Assembly (NCBI RefSeq): GCF_027409185.1
Contig: NC_084469.1
Coordinates: 30,680,293 to 30,744,292, forward strand
DNA length: 64,000 nt
From: Cynocephalus volans
Taxonomy: Eukaryota; Chordata; Mammalia; Dermoptera; Cynocephalidae
Direction of reading: 5' to 3'
The translations under genes and the position numbers were made by a program. Shown piece after piece: positions 36,579 through 47,285 of this stretch. Numbering within the stretch: position 1 is the stretch's first letter; the number at the start of each line of letters is the position of its first letter. The notes beneath the pieces are model-generated. The model had not been told where the DNA came from. It searched no databases and saw only the letters and a list, made by a program, of their open reading frames with translations.

Positions 36579-37594
36579 TTATTTTTCAGGATCCAAACCC
36601 AATACTCCCTTGAGAATTTCTTGTAAGGGTGGTCGTGTGGTAGTGAACTCCCGCAGTTTTTGTTTGTCTGAGAAATATACTATTTGCCCTTCATTTCGGA
36701 AGGATAGCCTAGCAGGGTAGAGTATTCTTGGCGGGCAATCTTTGTCTTTTAGTATTTTGAAAATATCATCCCATTCCTTTCTAGCTTTTAGGGTTTGTGA
36801 TGAGAAGTCTGATGTTAGCCTGATTGGGGCTCCCTTATAGATGATTTGATGCTTCTCTCTTGCAGCTTTTAAGATTCTCTCTTTGTCTCTGAGTTTTGCC
36901 AATTTGACTATGACATGTCTTGGAGAAGGCCTTTTTGGGTTGAATACATTTGGAGATCGTTGAGCTTCCTGGATCTGAAGATCTGTGATTTTTCCTATAC
37001 CTGGGAAGTTTTCTGCCACTATTTTGTTAAACATGTTTTCAATGGAATCTCCATTTTCCTCCCCTTCTGGAATACCCATGACTCGGATATTTGATCGCTT
37101 ATGGTTGTCTGATATCTCTCTCAGATTTTCTTCAATGTCCTTAATTCTTTTTTCTTTCTTCTTGTCTGCTTGTGTTATTTCAAACAGCCCATCTTCAAGT
37201 TCAGAGGTTCTCTCTTCAACTTCGACAAGCCTGCTGGTTAAACTCTCCGTTGTGTTTTTTATTTTGCTGAATAACTTCTTCAGTTCAGCAAGTTCTGCTA
37301 CATTTTTTTCAGGACATTGATTTCCTTGTACATTTCCTCTTTCAGATCCTGTATACTTTTCCTCCTTTCATCATGATGTCTAGCTGAGTTTTCTTGTATC
37401 TCATTCAGTTTCCTTAGAATTATCACTCGAAATTCCTTGTCAGTCATTTCAAGGGCTTCTTGTTCTGTAGGATCTAGAGCTTGAGATTTATTATCTTTTG
37501 GTGGTGTACTTTCTTGATTTTTTGTATTTCTGGTATCTTTTCTTTGATGCTTATTCATTGTGGCAGGGGGTTTCACAGTCCACAGGTTTGACAC
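36579..37594 (-). pseudogene. L1 ORF1: RNA-binding chaperone, one frameshift
   Basis: ORF1 protein trimerises and coats L1 RNA. The N-terminal 98 codons (37594-37298) contain the start of the coiled coil ('MNKHQRKDTRNTKN', 'LRKLNEIQENSAR'). The second Met of this frame, at about 37556, is the likelier family start. The frame then breaks at an A run (37303-37309 on +), where copy A reads through with one base more. The C-terminal 166 codons (37079-36579) are open and contain the RRM and CTD signatures 'HVIVKLAKLRDKERILKAAR', 'GAPIRLTSDFS' and 'RILYPARLSF'. The total length of about 335 residues is normal. It lies upstream of ORF2, with a spacer of about 190 bp. Confidence 0.88.
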
Positions 37595-39117
37595 TATTGA
37601 CTGACTAAGATGTTGCTGTGGTTGCCAATTTCGTATGGCTCCCTCCGTGACTGCTCAGTTGGCCTCTAGTGCCTTGTGTGTATGGTTGCCTCGGGTCTTG
37701 GGCTTCTCCAGGGAGCCACCTTTCTGGTTCAGTTTGGACTCTGCTGGGCTGGTGGATCATGTACCACAGGGTGTGTGATCTCTGTTGAGCTTTCACTTCT
37801 TGTGCAGGACTTCTCCCTGTTCCCTGTGCTCTGGCCCAGGCTGTTGGATAGTGCAGTGGCGCCCCCACTGGGTGTGTGGTTTCTGTCAAGTCTCCGCCTC
37901 CCAGGTCGCACATCTCCTCACTCTGTGCGCACTGTGCTGGGCTGTGGCGTGTCTTCTGCAACCCTCGTCTATCAGCTGGGCCTTCAAGACCCAGCTCGGC
38001 ACCACCTCGCCCAGGAAGTCTACCAGGTTTCTGCTAGGCACAGACGACCGGTCTCTCTGGGTGCCTTTGTAGCACTGTGTAGATCTCTCTCAGGGCTTGT
38101 TCACCTTTGTATCCCCCCAGCATAGACCAAATCTAGCGCCCACCTGCAGCCTGCTCTCCAGCAGGTTCAAGCGGACCTGGGAACTCTCCTACCACGCTAT
38201 TCCCAACCAGAAATTGGTTAGGCTTTTTTCCGAACTGGTGGCTGCAGAGATGGTATCTGCCTCCCAGTAACAGGAAGTTTACCGGGGGGCGGAGTCCAGG
38301 GTGTGGTTGAGTGACAGTCGGCCCGCCCATACTTCCTTGCCCTCCCGACACTGGCTGGGGACTCCCCCCACCATCAGCCCCGCCAGAGAACCATGGAGGG
38401 AGTGGGAGGGGAGGGAGTGGGAGGGGAGGCCGGTCCGCAGTCTCCGGAAAGCCCTGCGCCAGGCCAAGCAAGTGGGAGGGCTCAGTGATGGCCGAGCTGG
38501 GCGGGGCTGCGAGCACCTGGGAAAACGGAGGCAGCCCCGGGGCGGTGAGTGGCCTGGTGGTGCAGGCGGGAGCTGGGTGGGCATCCACCCCCCCCCCCAA
38601 CAGATCTGAGCCCGGGGTCACTCACAGGGTTGTGCCAGGTCAGGTGTTCACTCTCTGTCTCTGGTTTGTTGTCCTCGGCCGCTGCCGCCTCGGGCTGTTC
38701 AGTTGCGGCGCCGCTCGGGCGCTCCCAGGAATCTTCTTTAATGCCGGCCTGAAACCTCGAATCCTGAATAGGGCAGCTGGCTGCCTTCAGTGCAGCCCCG
38801 GCCTCCGGGATCCTGGCTGCATCCACAGCAGCCCTGGCGCCGTGTTCCCTGTTTCGAGACTCGCTTTTGCAGCTAAGAAACAGTTCTTTTCCTGCTCCAC
38901 ACTTCAAAGCTGTTGCCTGTAAATGAGGCAGCCTCTGCTGCCGGGGGCAAAGTGGCAGTCACCCCCCACGACCGGCCAGCAGCTGTAGTCCTCCCTTAAG
39001 AGATGGCGAGAGGAAGGTCCACAAGTTTCCCGGCTGCCTGAGGCGCAGTGGCCGCCTTTTCCACCTCAGCTACTCCGCGCCAACCGCCGCAGCCACCGCC
39101 ATCTTGAAACTCCCCCC
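37595..39117 (-). promoter_or_regulatory. L1 5' UTR and internal promoter
   Basis: A GC- and CpG-rich segment of about 1.5 kb upstream of ORF1, as expected of an L1 internal RNA polymerase II promoter. It is full length at the 5' end. Confidence 0.75.
39096..39106 (-). promoter_or_regulatory. YY1-type motif at the L1 5' end
   Basis: The element strand reads CAAGATGGCGG about a dozen bases from its start. This matches the YY1 core (AAGATGGCGGC-like), which in human L1 guides accurate transcription start (known). Binding here is inferred. Confidence 0.7.
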
Positions 39118-39126
39118 ATTAATGTT
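39118..39126 (-). repeat. Target-site duplication of L1 copy B, 5' side
   Basis: ATTAATGTT directly follows the L1 5' end and matches 32285-32293. Confidence 0.75.
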
Positions 39127-40569
39127 AAATCTCTTGGATGTAACCATATTGTAGTTTTGTACAAGAATGTTCTTGTTTCTAGGAGATTCTGGATGCTGAC
39201 CTCTTTAGTGGTGAAGTTTCTTGATGTCTGAAAATTACCTCAAGTGGCTCAGCCATTAAAAAAAGAAGAAAGAGACAAAGAGTGAGGGAGAAAGCGGGGG
39301 AGGGAGGGACGGAGGAAAAATAAATAAGAAAAGTGGGAGGAAAGGAAAAGAGGAAGAGATACTGACAAATGATAAACAAATGATAATGTGACCTGATTTG
39401 TGCAGCTGATGGAGTATGAGAAAGGGAAACTAACTTGACATTGAGCTTGTAATCTTTGCTTTGAATGTCATAGGTTTAATGATGTAGGACATTATTTTTT
39501 CAAATCTATGAGTTCCACCATACATCTTGCTTTTGCAGTGATAATATTTACATAATCATAATATTGTACATTCTGTTTTCCATTTTTATTTGCAAAAATA
39601 AAGTTACAATTTTTGTGTATATTAATTGTGGTGCATAAAATTCAAACCTTCTACAAAATTATTGGTCCTACAAAGGAGAGAAAAGGAAAAATTACGTAAC
39701 AATACTATTCACATGTAATAGTCAAAAATGCTCTTGAAACGGAGGTGCAGACTTGGAAGCAAAGGGATTTGCTGTGTTATGATAAAATTGCAATGAAAGT
39801 CAGCAACTACAAAAACAGTCTGAGGAAGCTAGTAAATTTCAAGTGTGGAGAAATAATCCTACGAGCATCAGTAGGGGGGAAGATGACCACATAAGGAGTA
39901 GAGGGAAGAGGAAGCCTCACTTCAGATTTTTCCAAAGCTATTTTTTCAAAATGTGTTTTAAATTAGAAAACAGACATCCACAAAACTCTACACCTCGCCA
40001 AGCTGTCCTTTCGGTATAAATACATATACAAAAGGACAATGTAAAATATGAGAAAATTCAAAAACTATAATATCCATGTGTCATTCCATTAAAAATGATT
40101 TGATGAAATCCAAACAACTGAAGAATTAATCAAAATAAAGAATTCAAAATTTTAAAGTCAGATTATTAAAATAATGATATAAAGAATTCTGTTTAACCAT
40201 AACAAAGTAAAGAAAATATGTGTTATGGTAATAAATGCAAATAACATGCTTTATCTTTTACTAACAAAGTGGAATTTAAGACAAATAGCATTAAAGACAC
40301 CAAAATTTATTGCTATCATAAAGGAGACAAAATGATTCTTTGAGGGTAAGGCCGGGTTAGAAAAGACAATATACATATGAGAACACATCAGGAAAAACAT
40401 GATGTGATAGAGAATGATGTGAGCATTTGAGTAAGGAACAAAATAGAGTCCAGAAATGAATCCAATCACACGTGGCTGGCTGGGTTTATACAACGGTACC
40501 CGGGTAGTTCAATATGGGAAAGAACAGCAGTTTTCAACAACTCATAATATAAAACTGAGCACAATCCAA
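39127..40569. other. Interrupted old repeat, then AT-rich non-coding DNA
   Basis: The first 300 bp or so ('atgttcttgtttctaggaga', 'gaagtttcttgatgtctgaa', then purine-rich text) look like the continuation of an old L1-type 3' end cut by copy B. The rest is AT-rich with no gene recognised. Confidence 0.4.
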
Positions 40570-41090
40570 AATCTATCAAATGGTGAGTGAATGAACTAAT
40601 TTTGATACATTTATACAATGGAATACTACTCAGTAATAAAAAGAAACAAACTACTGGTACATGCAATTACATGACTGAATCTACAAAAAATTACGTGGAG
40701 CTAAAGAAGTTAGATACAAAATAGTACATACTAATGATTCCATTGACATAAAGTTCAAAAGCAAACAAATCTAACCCGTAGTGATAGAAATCAGAGAGAT
40801 AGAAGTCAGATTAGTGGCAGGAGTAGGAAACTGATTGCAAGGGACCTCAGTGAGCTGTGAGGTGATGAAATTACTCTACATTTGGATTGTGGTAGAGGTT
40901 ACATGAGTGCTTCTAACCACCAAACTCATTGAACTGTACACTTCAAATGGGTGCATTTTCTCGTATGAAAATTATACTTCAGGAAACACATTCTGATGTA
41001 ATAACTGTCCTAGATACAAAAAATAAATTTGATTTCTTATCCCGCAAAAAAAAGAAAATTATACTTCAAAAACGTTGAGACATATTTGAG
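40570..41090 (+). mobile_element. Old L1M 3' end
   Basis: Sense L1 3'-end text: 'caatggaatactactcagta', 'cattgacataaagttcaaaa', 'ctgattgcaagggacctcag' and 'actgtacacttcaaatgggt'. No open frame is left. Confidence 0.75.
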
Positions 41091-41099
41091 TCCCTTATT

Positions 41100-42240
41100 C
41101 CCACATCTTTGCTGTTACCATAGGTCAGTCATTGATAAATTTGCAAAGTATGTGGTCATTGAATAGTAACATTGCTTTTCAGTTTGCATTTTCCTAGTTA
41201 ACACTGAAGCTGAACGTCTTTTCATATTGTTTATTCTTTAGGAATGTTCTGTTAATAGTCCACGTACATTTTTATTTTCAGTTGTTTTTCTTCTTCTTAG
41301 ATTATTTTGGAAGTTCATTGTATATTTTTAATTTTAATTTTGTGTCTGTCAGACATGTTACAGGCTGTCACTGCTCTTTCTAATTTGTTCATGCTATCTT
41401 CTGTCCTAGAAAAGTTCATTTCTATATGACTATGTCAATCTTTTTTATATAGTTTCTGAGTTTTGCATGAATTATAACTATTCTATTCTATTAGGTTATG
41501 TTTATATATTGTAATTTACATTTAGCTTTTTAAACCATCTAAAACATACTTTCACTTGTAGTGTAAGGAATTCATTTAATAGTTCCCACAGCAATTTCTC
41601 CAGTGCTGTTCTTTGAGTAGCATATCCCTTGCCCCACTGATTTTCATCATAAAATAAATCCCCACATACACAGGACCATTTTTTAACCTCCTTCTTACTT
41701 CACTGATCTTTTTGTCAATTCTTGCATAAACATATACTGTTGTAATTATTGGGTTTTTTCCCCCAATGTACGTTGATATCTGGTCAGCAAAAAACCAACT
41801 TATGGTTTTCATTTTTCAATTATTTCTAAGGAATTTTACCCATTTTCTCTTTCAAGTGAACTTAAAGATAAGCTTGTTAGTTTCCACAAAAACAAGTCCA
41901 CTGGGAACTTGGTTTGGATTGCATTAAATGTATTTAAGGAGACTAATGTTGTAAAAATGCTGAGGTTTCAAAAGTCACCAAATTCTATGATATTAATTGG
42001 ATTGATTTTATTGCATAAAAATTAATCTTCAAAAAGCTGTTAATAATGAGGCACCATTTCTGGAGTCATTATATATGTTCATTTCTTATAGAATTCTTTT
42101 CCACCTTTCATTAAATTTTTAAACTTTTCTTTCGTGGTTCTTACACCTACTTTTAATTTTAATTGCTATTAAGAATAGCATTCATTTTTCATTGTCTTTT
42201 TAAACGGGTTATTCTAGTATAGAGAAAAGTGATTCAATTT
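41100..42240 (-). mobile_element. Old L1 ORF2 fragments
   Basis: T-rich antisense ORF2 text: 'ttgcattttcctagttaaca', 'agattattttggaagttcat', 'ggaacttggtttggattgca' and 'gctattaagaatagcattca'. Highly diverged, multiple stops. Confidence 0.6.
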
Positions 42241-42524
42241 AAATATTAATCTTTTTTCTTGCCACTGATACCTCTGTTGTATTATTCCACTACAAATTCA
42301 GAGTTTATTCATTACAAAAACTGGTGTTACCTTAACAACTTCGTGGAGAATAATAAAATATTTCAGGAAATAGGATATTAAATCAAAAAGGCAAAATACA
42401 AAATTGCATGTGTACACATACAAAAGTGGCTGATCAGGTAACTGGGTGAAAGGTGACATCACAAATTAAGATCTGGAGTAAATGACAAACAGCAGACTTG
42501 GGTGGGACATAAAAGGTTGAACGA

Positions 42525-42635
42525 GGGCTGGCCGATTAGCTCAGCTGGTTAGAGTGAGGTGTCAATAACACCAAGGTCCAGGTGTTATCAGATCACCAAA
42601 CTGCCAGCCACCAAAAAAGAAAGAGAGAGAGAGTT
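42525..42635 (+). mobile_element. tRNA-Ile-derived SINE (monomeric)
   Basis: It starts 'GGGCTGGCCGATTAGCTCAG' and continues 'CTGGTTAGAGTGAGGTG', 'CAATAACACCAAGGTCCAG', as in tRNA-Ile with its A box. The B-box region is decayed. It ends in an A-rich, GA-repeat tail. It cannot be a tRNA gene because the acceptor stem and B box are not kept. Confidence 0.8.
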
Positions 42636-42639
42636 GAAT

Positions 42640-42830
42640 GCTGTGCGTGCTGAGATTAAGATGCCCACAGATCCTCAAGTGGAGATGTTCACTGGGCAGA
42701 TGAGAATAAGAGCTGGAAGCTCTGGAGGAAGGTCTGGGCTTCGGAGAGAGATGTGGAGGCCAGTAGAATACATGAGAGGATGAAAGTGGTGGGTTTAGAT
42801 GCCATCACTTAGAGAAGACAACTAAGGAAA
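42640..42830 (+). repeat. Ancient interspersed repeat, family not assigned
   Basis: Phrases such as 'cctcaagtggagatgttcac', 'ggaaggtctgggcttcggag' and 'gtgggtttagatgccatcac' are typical of an ancient mammalian repeat. I cannot name it with confidence. Confidence 0.4.
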
Positions 42831-42934
42831 CAAACTGGCCCAGGTTGGAAACCTAGCCACGCCATACGTGGAGCTGAGAGTTTAAAAAAGAATGGCTGCT
42901 CCCCTTTTTTTGAAGTGGGAGAAAATAGAAGAAC

Positions 42935-43085
42935 CTGCAGAGTCAGACAGTGTGGGATCTTGCACAGACTCAACTATTGACACACTGTGTGATGTGGGAA
43001 GTTGTTCACCTTCACATTTTTCAGTCTGTTAAACAGTGATAGTATCTTCTCTACTTCCTTAGAACTGGCATGAAGGTAGAATAAA
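42935..43085 (+). repeat. MIR SINE fragment
   Basis: MIR order: 'tcagacagtgtgggatcttg', 'actgtgtgatgtgggaagtt', 'ttcagtctgttaaacagtga' and 'cttagaactggcatgaaggt'. Confidence 0.65.
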
Positions 43086-43561
43086 AGCGTAGATATAAAG
43101 TTCTTCTGTAAAGACCAAAATACCAAACAGAAGACAAGCATCCTTAAAACCTGAACTTTTTACCAGAATCTAGCTACTTTCCCCATTCCTGAAGAAATTA
43201 ATTTTAGGGTTCCTGGATATTAGTTAATTCCCAGGTAAAGACAAAATACACTATCATAGTAAAAGGATTAGAAAAATCCTTTTAGGGTCATAAAATACAA
43301 GGTAGACATTAAAATAAAGGAGGAGGGGATTAAGATATAAAACGATGCAAAATCTGTGCAGTGAGAGGTATGGAGGAGGCATTCAGAGAAAGGCTGAGAG
43401 GTTGGGATGTGTGGATTTTGTTTAGCATTGACCTAATAGTACAGAGCAATGCTTCAAAAATGATACCACAATTAAAGCAGAGTTCTGGCTGAATAAACAA
43501 AACAAAACTAACTCCGGTTATAATTTAGATTAAGAATGTAAGGCATGAAGATTATTTTAAA

Positions 43562-43670
43562 CAATGGTTCTTAAACTACGCTTTTCCAGGATCACCCAGG
43601 GAGGATAAATAGAAAATCCTAGCCAGGTCACCAAGACCCTCCTCTCTAGTTCAACTACTGGGCTATTCTT
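43562..43670 (+). repeat. MER5A-like hAT fragment
   Basis: It starts 'acaatggttcttaaactacg' and includes 'ggatcacccagggagg', resembling the MER5A start. It is short and diverged. Confidence 0.5.
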
Positions 43671-43832
43671 CATCTCTTTCATATATTGAACATTATGTAG
43701 TATGCCATTTTAACAGAAGTTTCCATGGTGAGGAAAGAATCTGCAATAATATTCCAAAATTAATATCTGTATATTCCCTGAATAAATTACTTTAAAATTC
43801 CAAGTGTTACCATCATAGAAAGAAGGAAATTT

Positions 43833-44756
43833 TCATTTTATAAAGACTCTTCCCAGAGCTCCCTTCATGTCTCTGTTCCGCAGACTGTAGATGAAGGGGT
43901 TCAGCATGGGGGTCACCACAGCGTACATCAGAGCCATGACAGTCTCCTTCACAGTAGAACTGTTAGCTGATGGGCATAAGTAGAGACCTATAATTGTCCC
44001 ATAGAACAGGGACACCACAGAGAGGTGGGAGCCACAGGTGGAGAAGGCCTTATGGATACCCCTAGCAGAAGGGACCTTGAGGATGGAGGTGACAATTCGT
44101 GCGTAGGACACAATGATGAGTAAGAATGGGATGACGAGAATGAGACCTCCCATGATAAATATCACCAACTCATTAACTCGAGTGTCAGAGCAGGCCAGCT
44201 TCAGCAGAGCAGACATATCACAGAAAAAGTGGGGGATCACGTTGTCTGCACAAAAAGACAATCTGGCTGTGAGCAGAGTGTGCAACAAGGCATGGAACGT
44301 GGTCAGCACCCAGGACAGCACCACCAGGCAGAGACAGAGACTGGGGCTCATGATGGCGGTGTAGTGCAGGGGGAAGCAGATGGCCACATAGCGGTCGTAG
44401 GCCATGGCCACAAGGAGGAAGCTCTCCAGGTCTCCAAAAAACAGGAAGAAGTACATTTGGGTCAGGCAGGCTGCGTAAGGGATGGATGGGACTTGGCTCT
44501 GCATGATCTGCAGCAGTTTGGGCATTGTGACTGAGGAAAAGCAGACGTCAGAGAAGGACAAGTTGCTCAGAAAGAAATACATAGGCGTGTGGAGATGGGA
44601 GTCCAGTCGGATGAGGACAACGATGAGGAGGTTCCCCAGGACAGTGGTGAGATACATGAGCAGGAACAGGGCACAGACCATGTTTTGCTGCTCTGGTTTG
44701 ATGGGAAGGCCCAGGAGAAGAAACTCTGAGAAGGTGGTTTGATTTCTTCCTGTCAT
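43833..44756 (-). CDS. OR1E1: Olfactory receptor, OR1E subfamily
   Basis: This is an odorant receptor of 307 residues with all class II hallmarks: N-glycosylation site N-Q-T near the N terminus, '[17 protein letters not shown]', '[20 protein letters not shown]', '[18 protein letters not shown]', '[20 protein letters not shown]', '[18 protein letters not shown]', '[18 protein letters not shown]', '[19 protein letters not shown]' and '[19 protein letters not shown]'. It acts in the ciliary membrane of olfactory neurons through Golf. The text is very close to human OR1E1/OR1E2 as I remember them, and I cannot separate the two. The start is the ATG complementary to 44754-44756; no upstream in-frame ATG fits better. 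The C terminus stops after 'GRVFIK', several residues shorter than in human. It is intact, of ordinary base composition, and about 39 kb from the other receptor in the opposite orientation. Confidence 0.93.
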   Translation of the reverse strand: MTGRNQTTFSEFLLLGLPIKPEQQNMVCALFLLMYLTTVLGNLLIVVLIRLDSHLHTPMYFFLSNLSFSDVCFSSVTMPKLLQIMQSQVPSIPYAACLTQMYFFLFFGDLESFLLVAMAYDRYVAICFPLHYTAIMSPSLCLCLVVLSWVLTTFHALLHTLLTARLSFCADNVIPHFFCDMSALLKLACSDTRVNELVIFIMGGLILVIPFLLIIVSYARIVTSILKVPSARGIHKAFSTCGSHLSVVSLFYGTIIGLYLCPSANSSTVKETVMALMYAVVTPMLNPFIYSLRNRDMKGALGRVFIK

Positions 44757-45319
44757 AGACTGTCTCCAGTATCTTTAAGGGAAGATAATAGATTCCTTTT
44801 AAATTTGAATTTAAAAATGAGTATATTTCTACAATACATGGTCTATAAGGTGTTTGGCAAAAATTCTTCATTTCGTTGTCATCACAATAATTATAATCTC
44901 AATACATTAAATGCCTATAATTAGCATCTCTATAATCAGAAATAGCTTGTTTCTTTCACTTCTCTTTAACATGTTACATTACCCCATCCTTTCTAAAAAC
45001 ACTCTTACCTATTTTCTTCTGAAACACAAATGTTTCTCTTACCTGCTGGCCAGTCATCCTCGGTAACTATAATTAGCTGCTGCTCTGTCAGACTCTTACA
45101 TGTTCATGTTCCTCAGGGCTTTTTCTAAACACTTTTATAAGTCTACATATACCCCCAGGAAGGACTCACATACTCCAATGGCTTCAGTTACCATTTAAAA
45201 GTCAGGTACGGATGTCTCTCTAACCTGCGGAACTCTATATCCCACGGCTCAGTGACTATCTTCCCTTGGATGTATCACAGGCATTTTAAGCTCAACAGAC
45301 CCCAAAGGAAACTTACAAT
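44757..45319. other. Receptor 5' flank
   Basis: Probable 5' non-coding region of the minus-strand OR1E gene. A short acceptor-like 'ctggagacag' lies just before the ATG on the minus strand, which is common for OR coding exons. No promoter could be placed. Confidence 0.35.
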
Positions 45320-45665
45320 TTCACCCTGCTCCTCTTCCAGTCTCCTGCCCGGCACCTTCTTGCCCCTGCTCCCTCTTCTCATGGCTTACCCCCACTTACT
45401 CTTCAGGTATATTATTACGTGTCACTTGCTCAGATAAACCTTCCCTGTCTCCCCAGCCCGAGTGAGACCTGCTGCTGCTTCACAGCATCCTGGACTCATC
45501 CAGTAGCACTCAATGCCCTTGACTACTGGGTTATAGCTGAACTTCTCTAACAGACTGTCAACTCCATGCAGAGAGGGCCATGTCTACCTTCATGACTGCA
45601 GCAGGGCCAGCACCTGGCCTGGTGCTGGATGTGGCTAACGTTTCATTAATATTTGTTGGCTGTTT
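45320..45665 (+). repeat. L2 LINE 3'-end fragment
   Basis: L2 blocks in order: 'cttgctcagataaaccttcc', 'ctgtcaactccatgcagaga', 'gccagcacctggcctggtgc' and 'attaatatttgttggctg'. Confidence 0.7.
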
Positions 45666-45904
45666 TTCTGGCTGTTTTTTGTTGGCTGTGTTTCATGGAT
45701 TCCTCAAGCTTTAAAGGCAGCAAAACTCTATTAAGTCATAATTACCAGTATTGCTAATTCTTCTCAGAACAAGAACTCACTAGACTTAACCATTTAGTAC
45801 TAAATTTTGACATTCTATTACAAATTTCATGAATGTAATTTTGTACCCATGGAAAATATTAAGGTATCTCAGACATAATACTTATTTTACTAATTCTGCA
45901 GTTC

Positions 45905-46012
45905 AGATTCAACATTTTTAATTAACACCCAGAAGATTCCAATGCATCACTATGTAACGCATCAAGTGTAGTCCATGAACCACACTTAAGTAGCAAGGAC
46001 ATAAGTTTTCTT
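45905..46012 (+). repeat. MER5A-like hAT fragment
   Basis: It resembles the 3' half of MER5A: 'aattaacacccagaagattc', 'aatgcatcactatgtaacgc' and 'gtagtccatgaaccacactt'. Old. Confidence 0.5.
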
Positions 46013-46029
46013 TAAATTACAGCTTACTA

Positions 46030-46140
46030 GGTCCCCTCGGATACATTTAATCACAATTTCTGAGAGGAGGCCTGTGCAAAGTTTTTATAAAGCTCCACAG
46101 ATGTTTTAAAATGAAACAATGCTTAAGAACTACTCCACTA
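46030..46140 (+). repeat. MER5-like fragment
   Basis: It resembles a second hAT copy: 'cacaatttctgagaggaggc', 'aaagctccacagatgtttta' and 'aatgcttaagaactactcc'. Confidence 0.4.
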
Positions 46141-47285
46141 AAGCTGACCTCACAGAGCTGTCATTACATTGAAATGGTACGATCTTGTGAGAATATATTG
46201 CACAGTAAGTAATATTCATAAATGCTATCATTAGCAACTGTCAAACATTAGTAAAACTATTTGTAGAATGTTGGGAAGTCTTGGGAGGCAGAGAGGTGGA
46301 GAAGAGGAACGTTATATCTGAAAACGAATCCTGGAGAACATCACACAACCAAGGAAAACGAGACCCTCAGGCTAGAAAGACACTAAGGCACTACCAGCTC
46401 ATTCACTCTCCTGCCCAACTTACCCAGTGTGTTTGAGAGTGACTCCAGAGCCCGGACCCAAGACCCTGCTCCCTTTACTCATTATAGACATGTGAAGTAA
46501 CAGCCTCTGTAGTCATCAGCTATGTCTGTCTGCACCATCCCTTCTCACATCTCCTGTTCTGCCCATCCCTAGACCCAAGGGGCTCTGCATCCCAGAGGAG
46601 TTGGATCCTGGAGGAACTCATTAAAGACAAAGTAATTACCTAGGACCTGTCTAGGACAAATTCTCTCAGAGTCTTGCAGTGGTGACTGATTACTGTCACT
46701 GATCACACCTGACTATACTTTGGGGGGTCATGAAGATGGAGAAGCTCATGGATGGATGCTTAGTCATTGCCTGTTTAGGGAATGGACTGTGTGGCTGGAG
46801 CCTACATTTGGAGAGGTGGCACCCCCCCAAAATTCCCCAGAACTTCAAACATGGTCCTCTCTGCTCCAGTTGTATACAGCAACCAAGTTTTCCCTTGGTA
46901 ATCAGTATCAATCACTTCAGGCAGAATGACAACCCTCTCTTTGTATTTGGTTTACATAAGAACCAAAAAATGTCCAATGTAAGCTCAACTTTAATTCAAT
47001 GAAACCATTGGAACATCTCTTGGTACAAAAACACATCCCTTGAGAACTGCACACTTCTCGTGCACTGTTTTATGTTCTTTCAGCCTCTTATTTCAGCCAC
47101 ATCTGTGGGAACCAGTTCTGCATGGGCTTCCATTAGCTTTGGTAGAAGCAACCTGACAGCAACCCACATCAGTCCTTCTCCACATACTCCTTGCTGTCTG
47201 CTCTGAGACTTCTCTAACTCCACAGAGCAGGATGTCGTGTGAAACCTTCTCAGTGCTCATACAAATATTATGATCCATTCTGAGT
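46141..47285. other. Non-coding, no gene seen
   Basis: No conserved protein and no confidently named repeat. Short open frames on both strands overlap and have no family signature. Confidence 0.4.

Larger units (their letters stand above)
32294..39117 (-). mobile_element. Near full-length LINE-1, copy B
   Basis: This is a 6.8-kb L1 with poly(A) at the left end, 3' UTR, ORF2, ORF1, a 1.5-kb 5' UTR and a 5' start GGGGGGAGTTTCAAGATGG. The duplications ATTAATGTT flank it, and the target reads TTT/AACA on the element strand. Both ORFs are close to intact; each has one frame break (ORF1 near 37303-37309, ORF2 at 34097-34102) in a homopolymer. Its 3' UTR has a long GT array and a G-rich tract. It is the least damaged L1 in the window, so probably a late insertion. 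Confidence 0.92.

Noticed and set aside
42525-42635. A functional tRNA-Ile gene
   Set aside because: The 3' half cannot form the T arm and acceptor stem, there is an A/GA-rich tail, and the same sequence type recurs as a SINE at 15108 and 6568.
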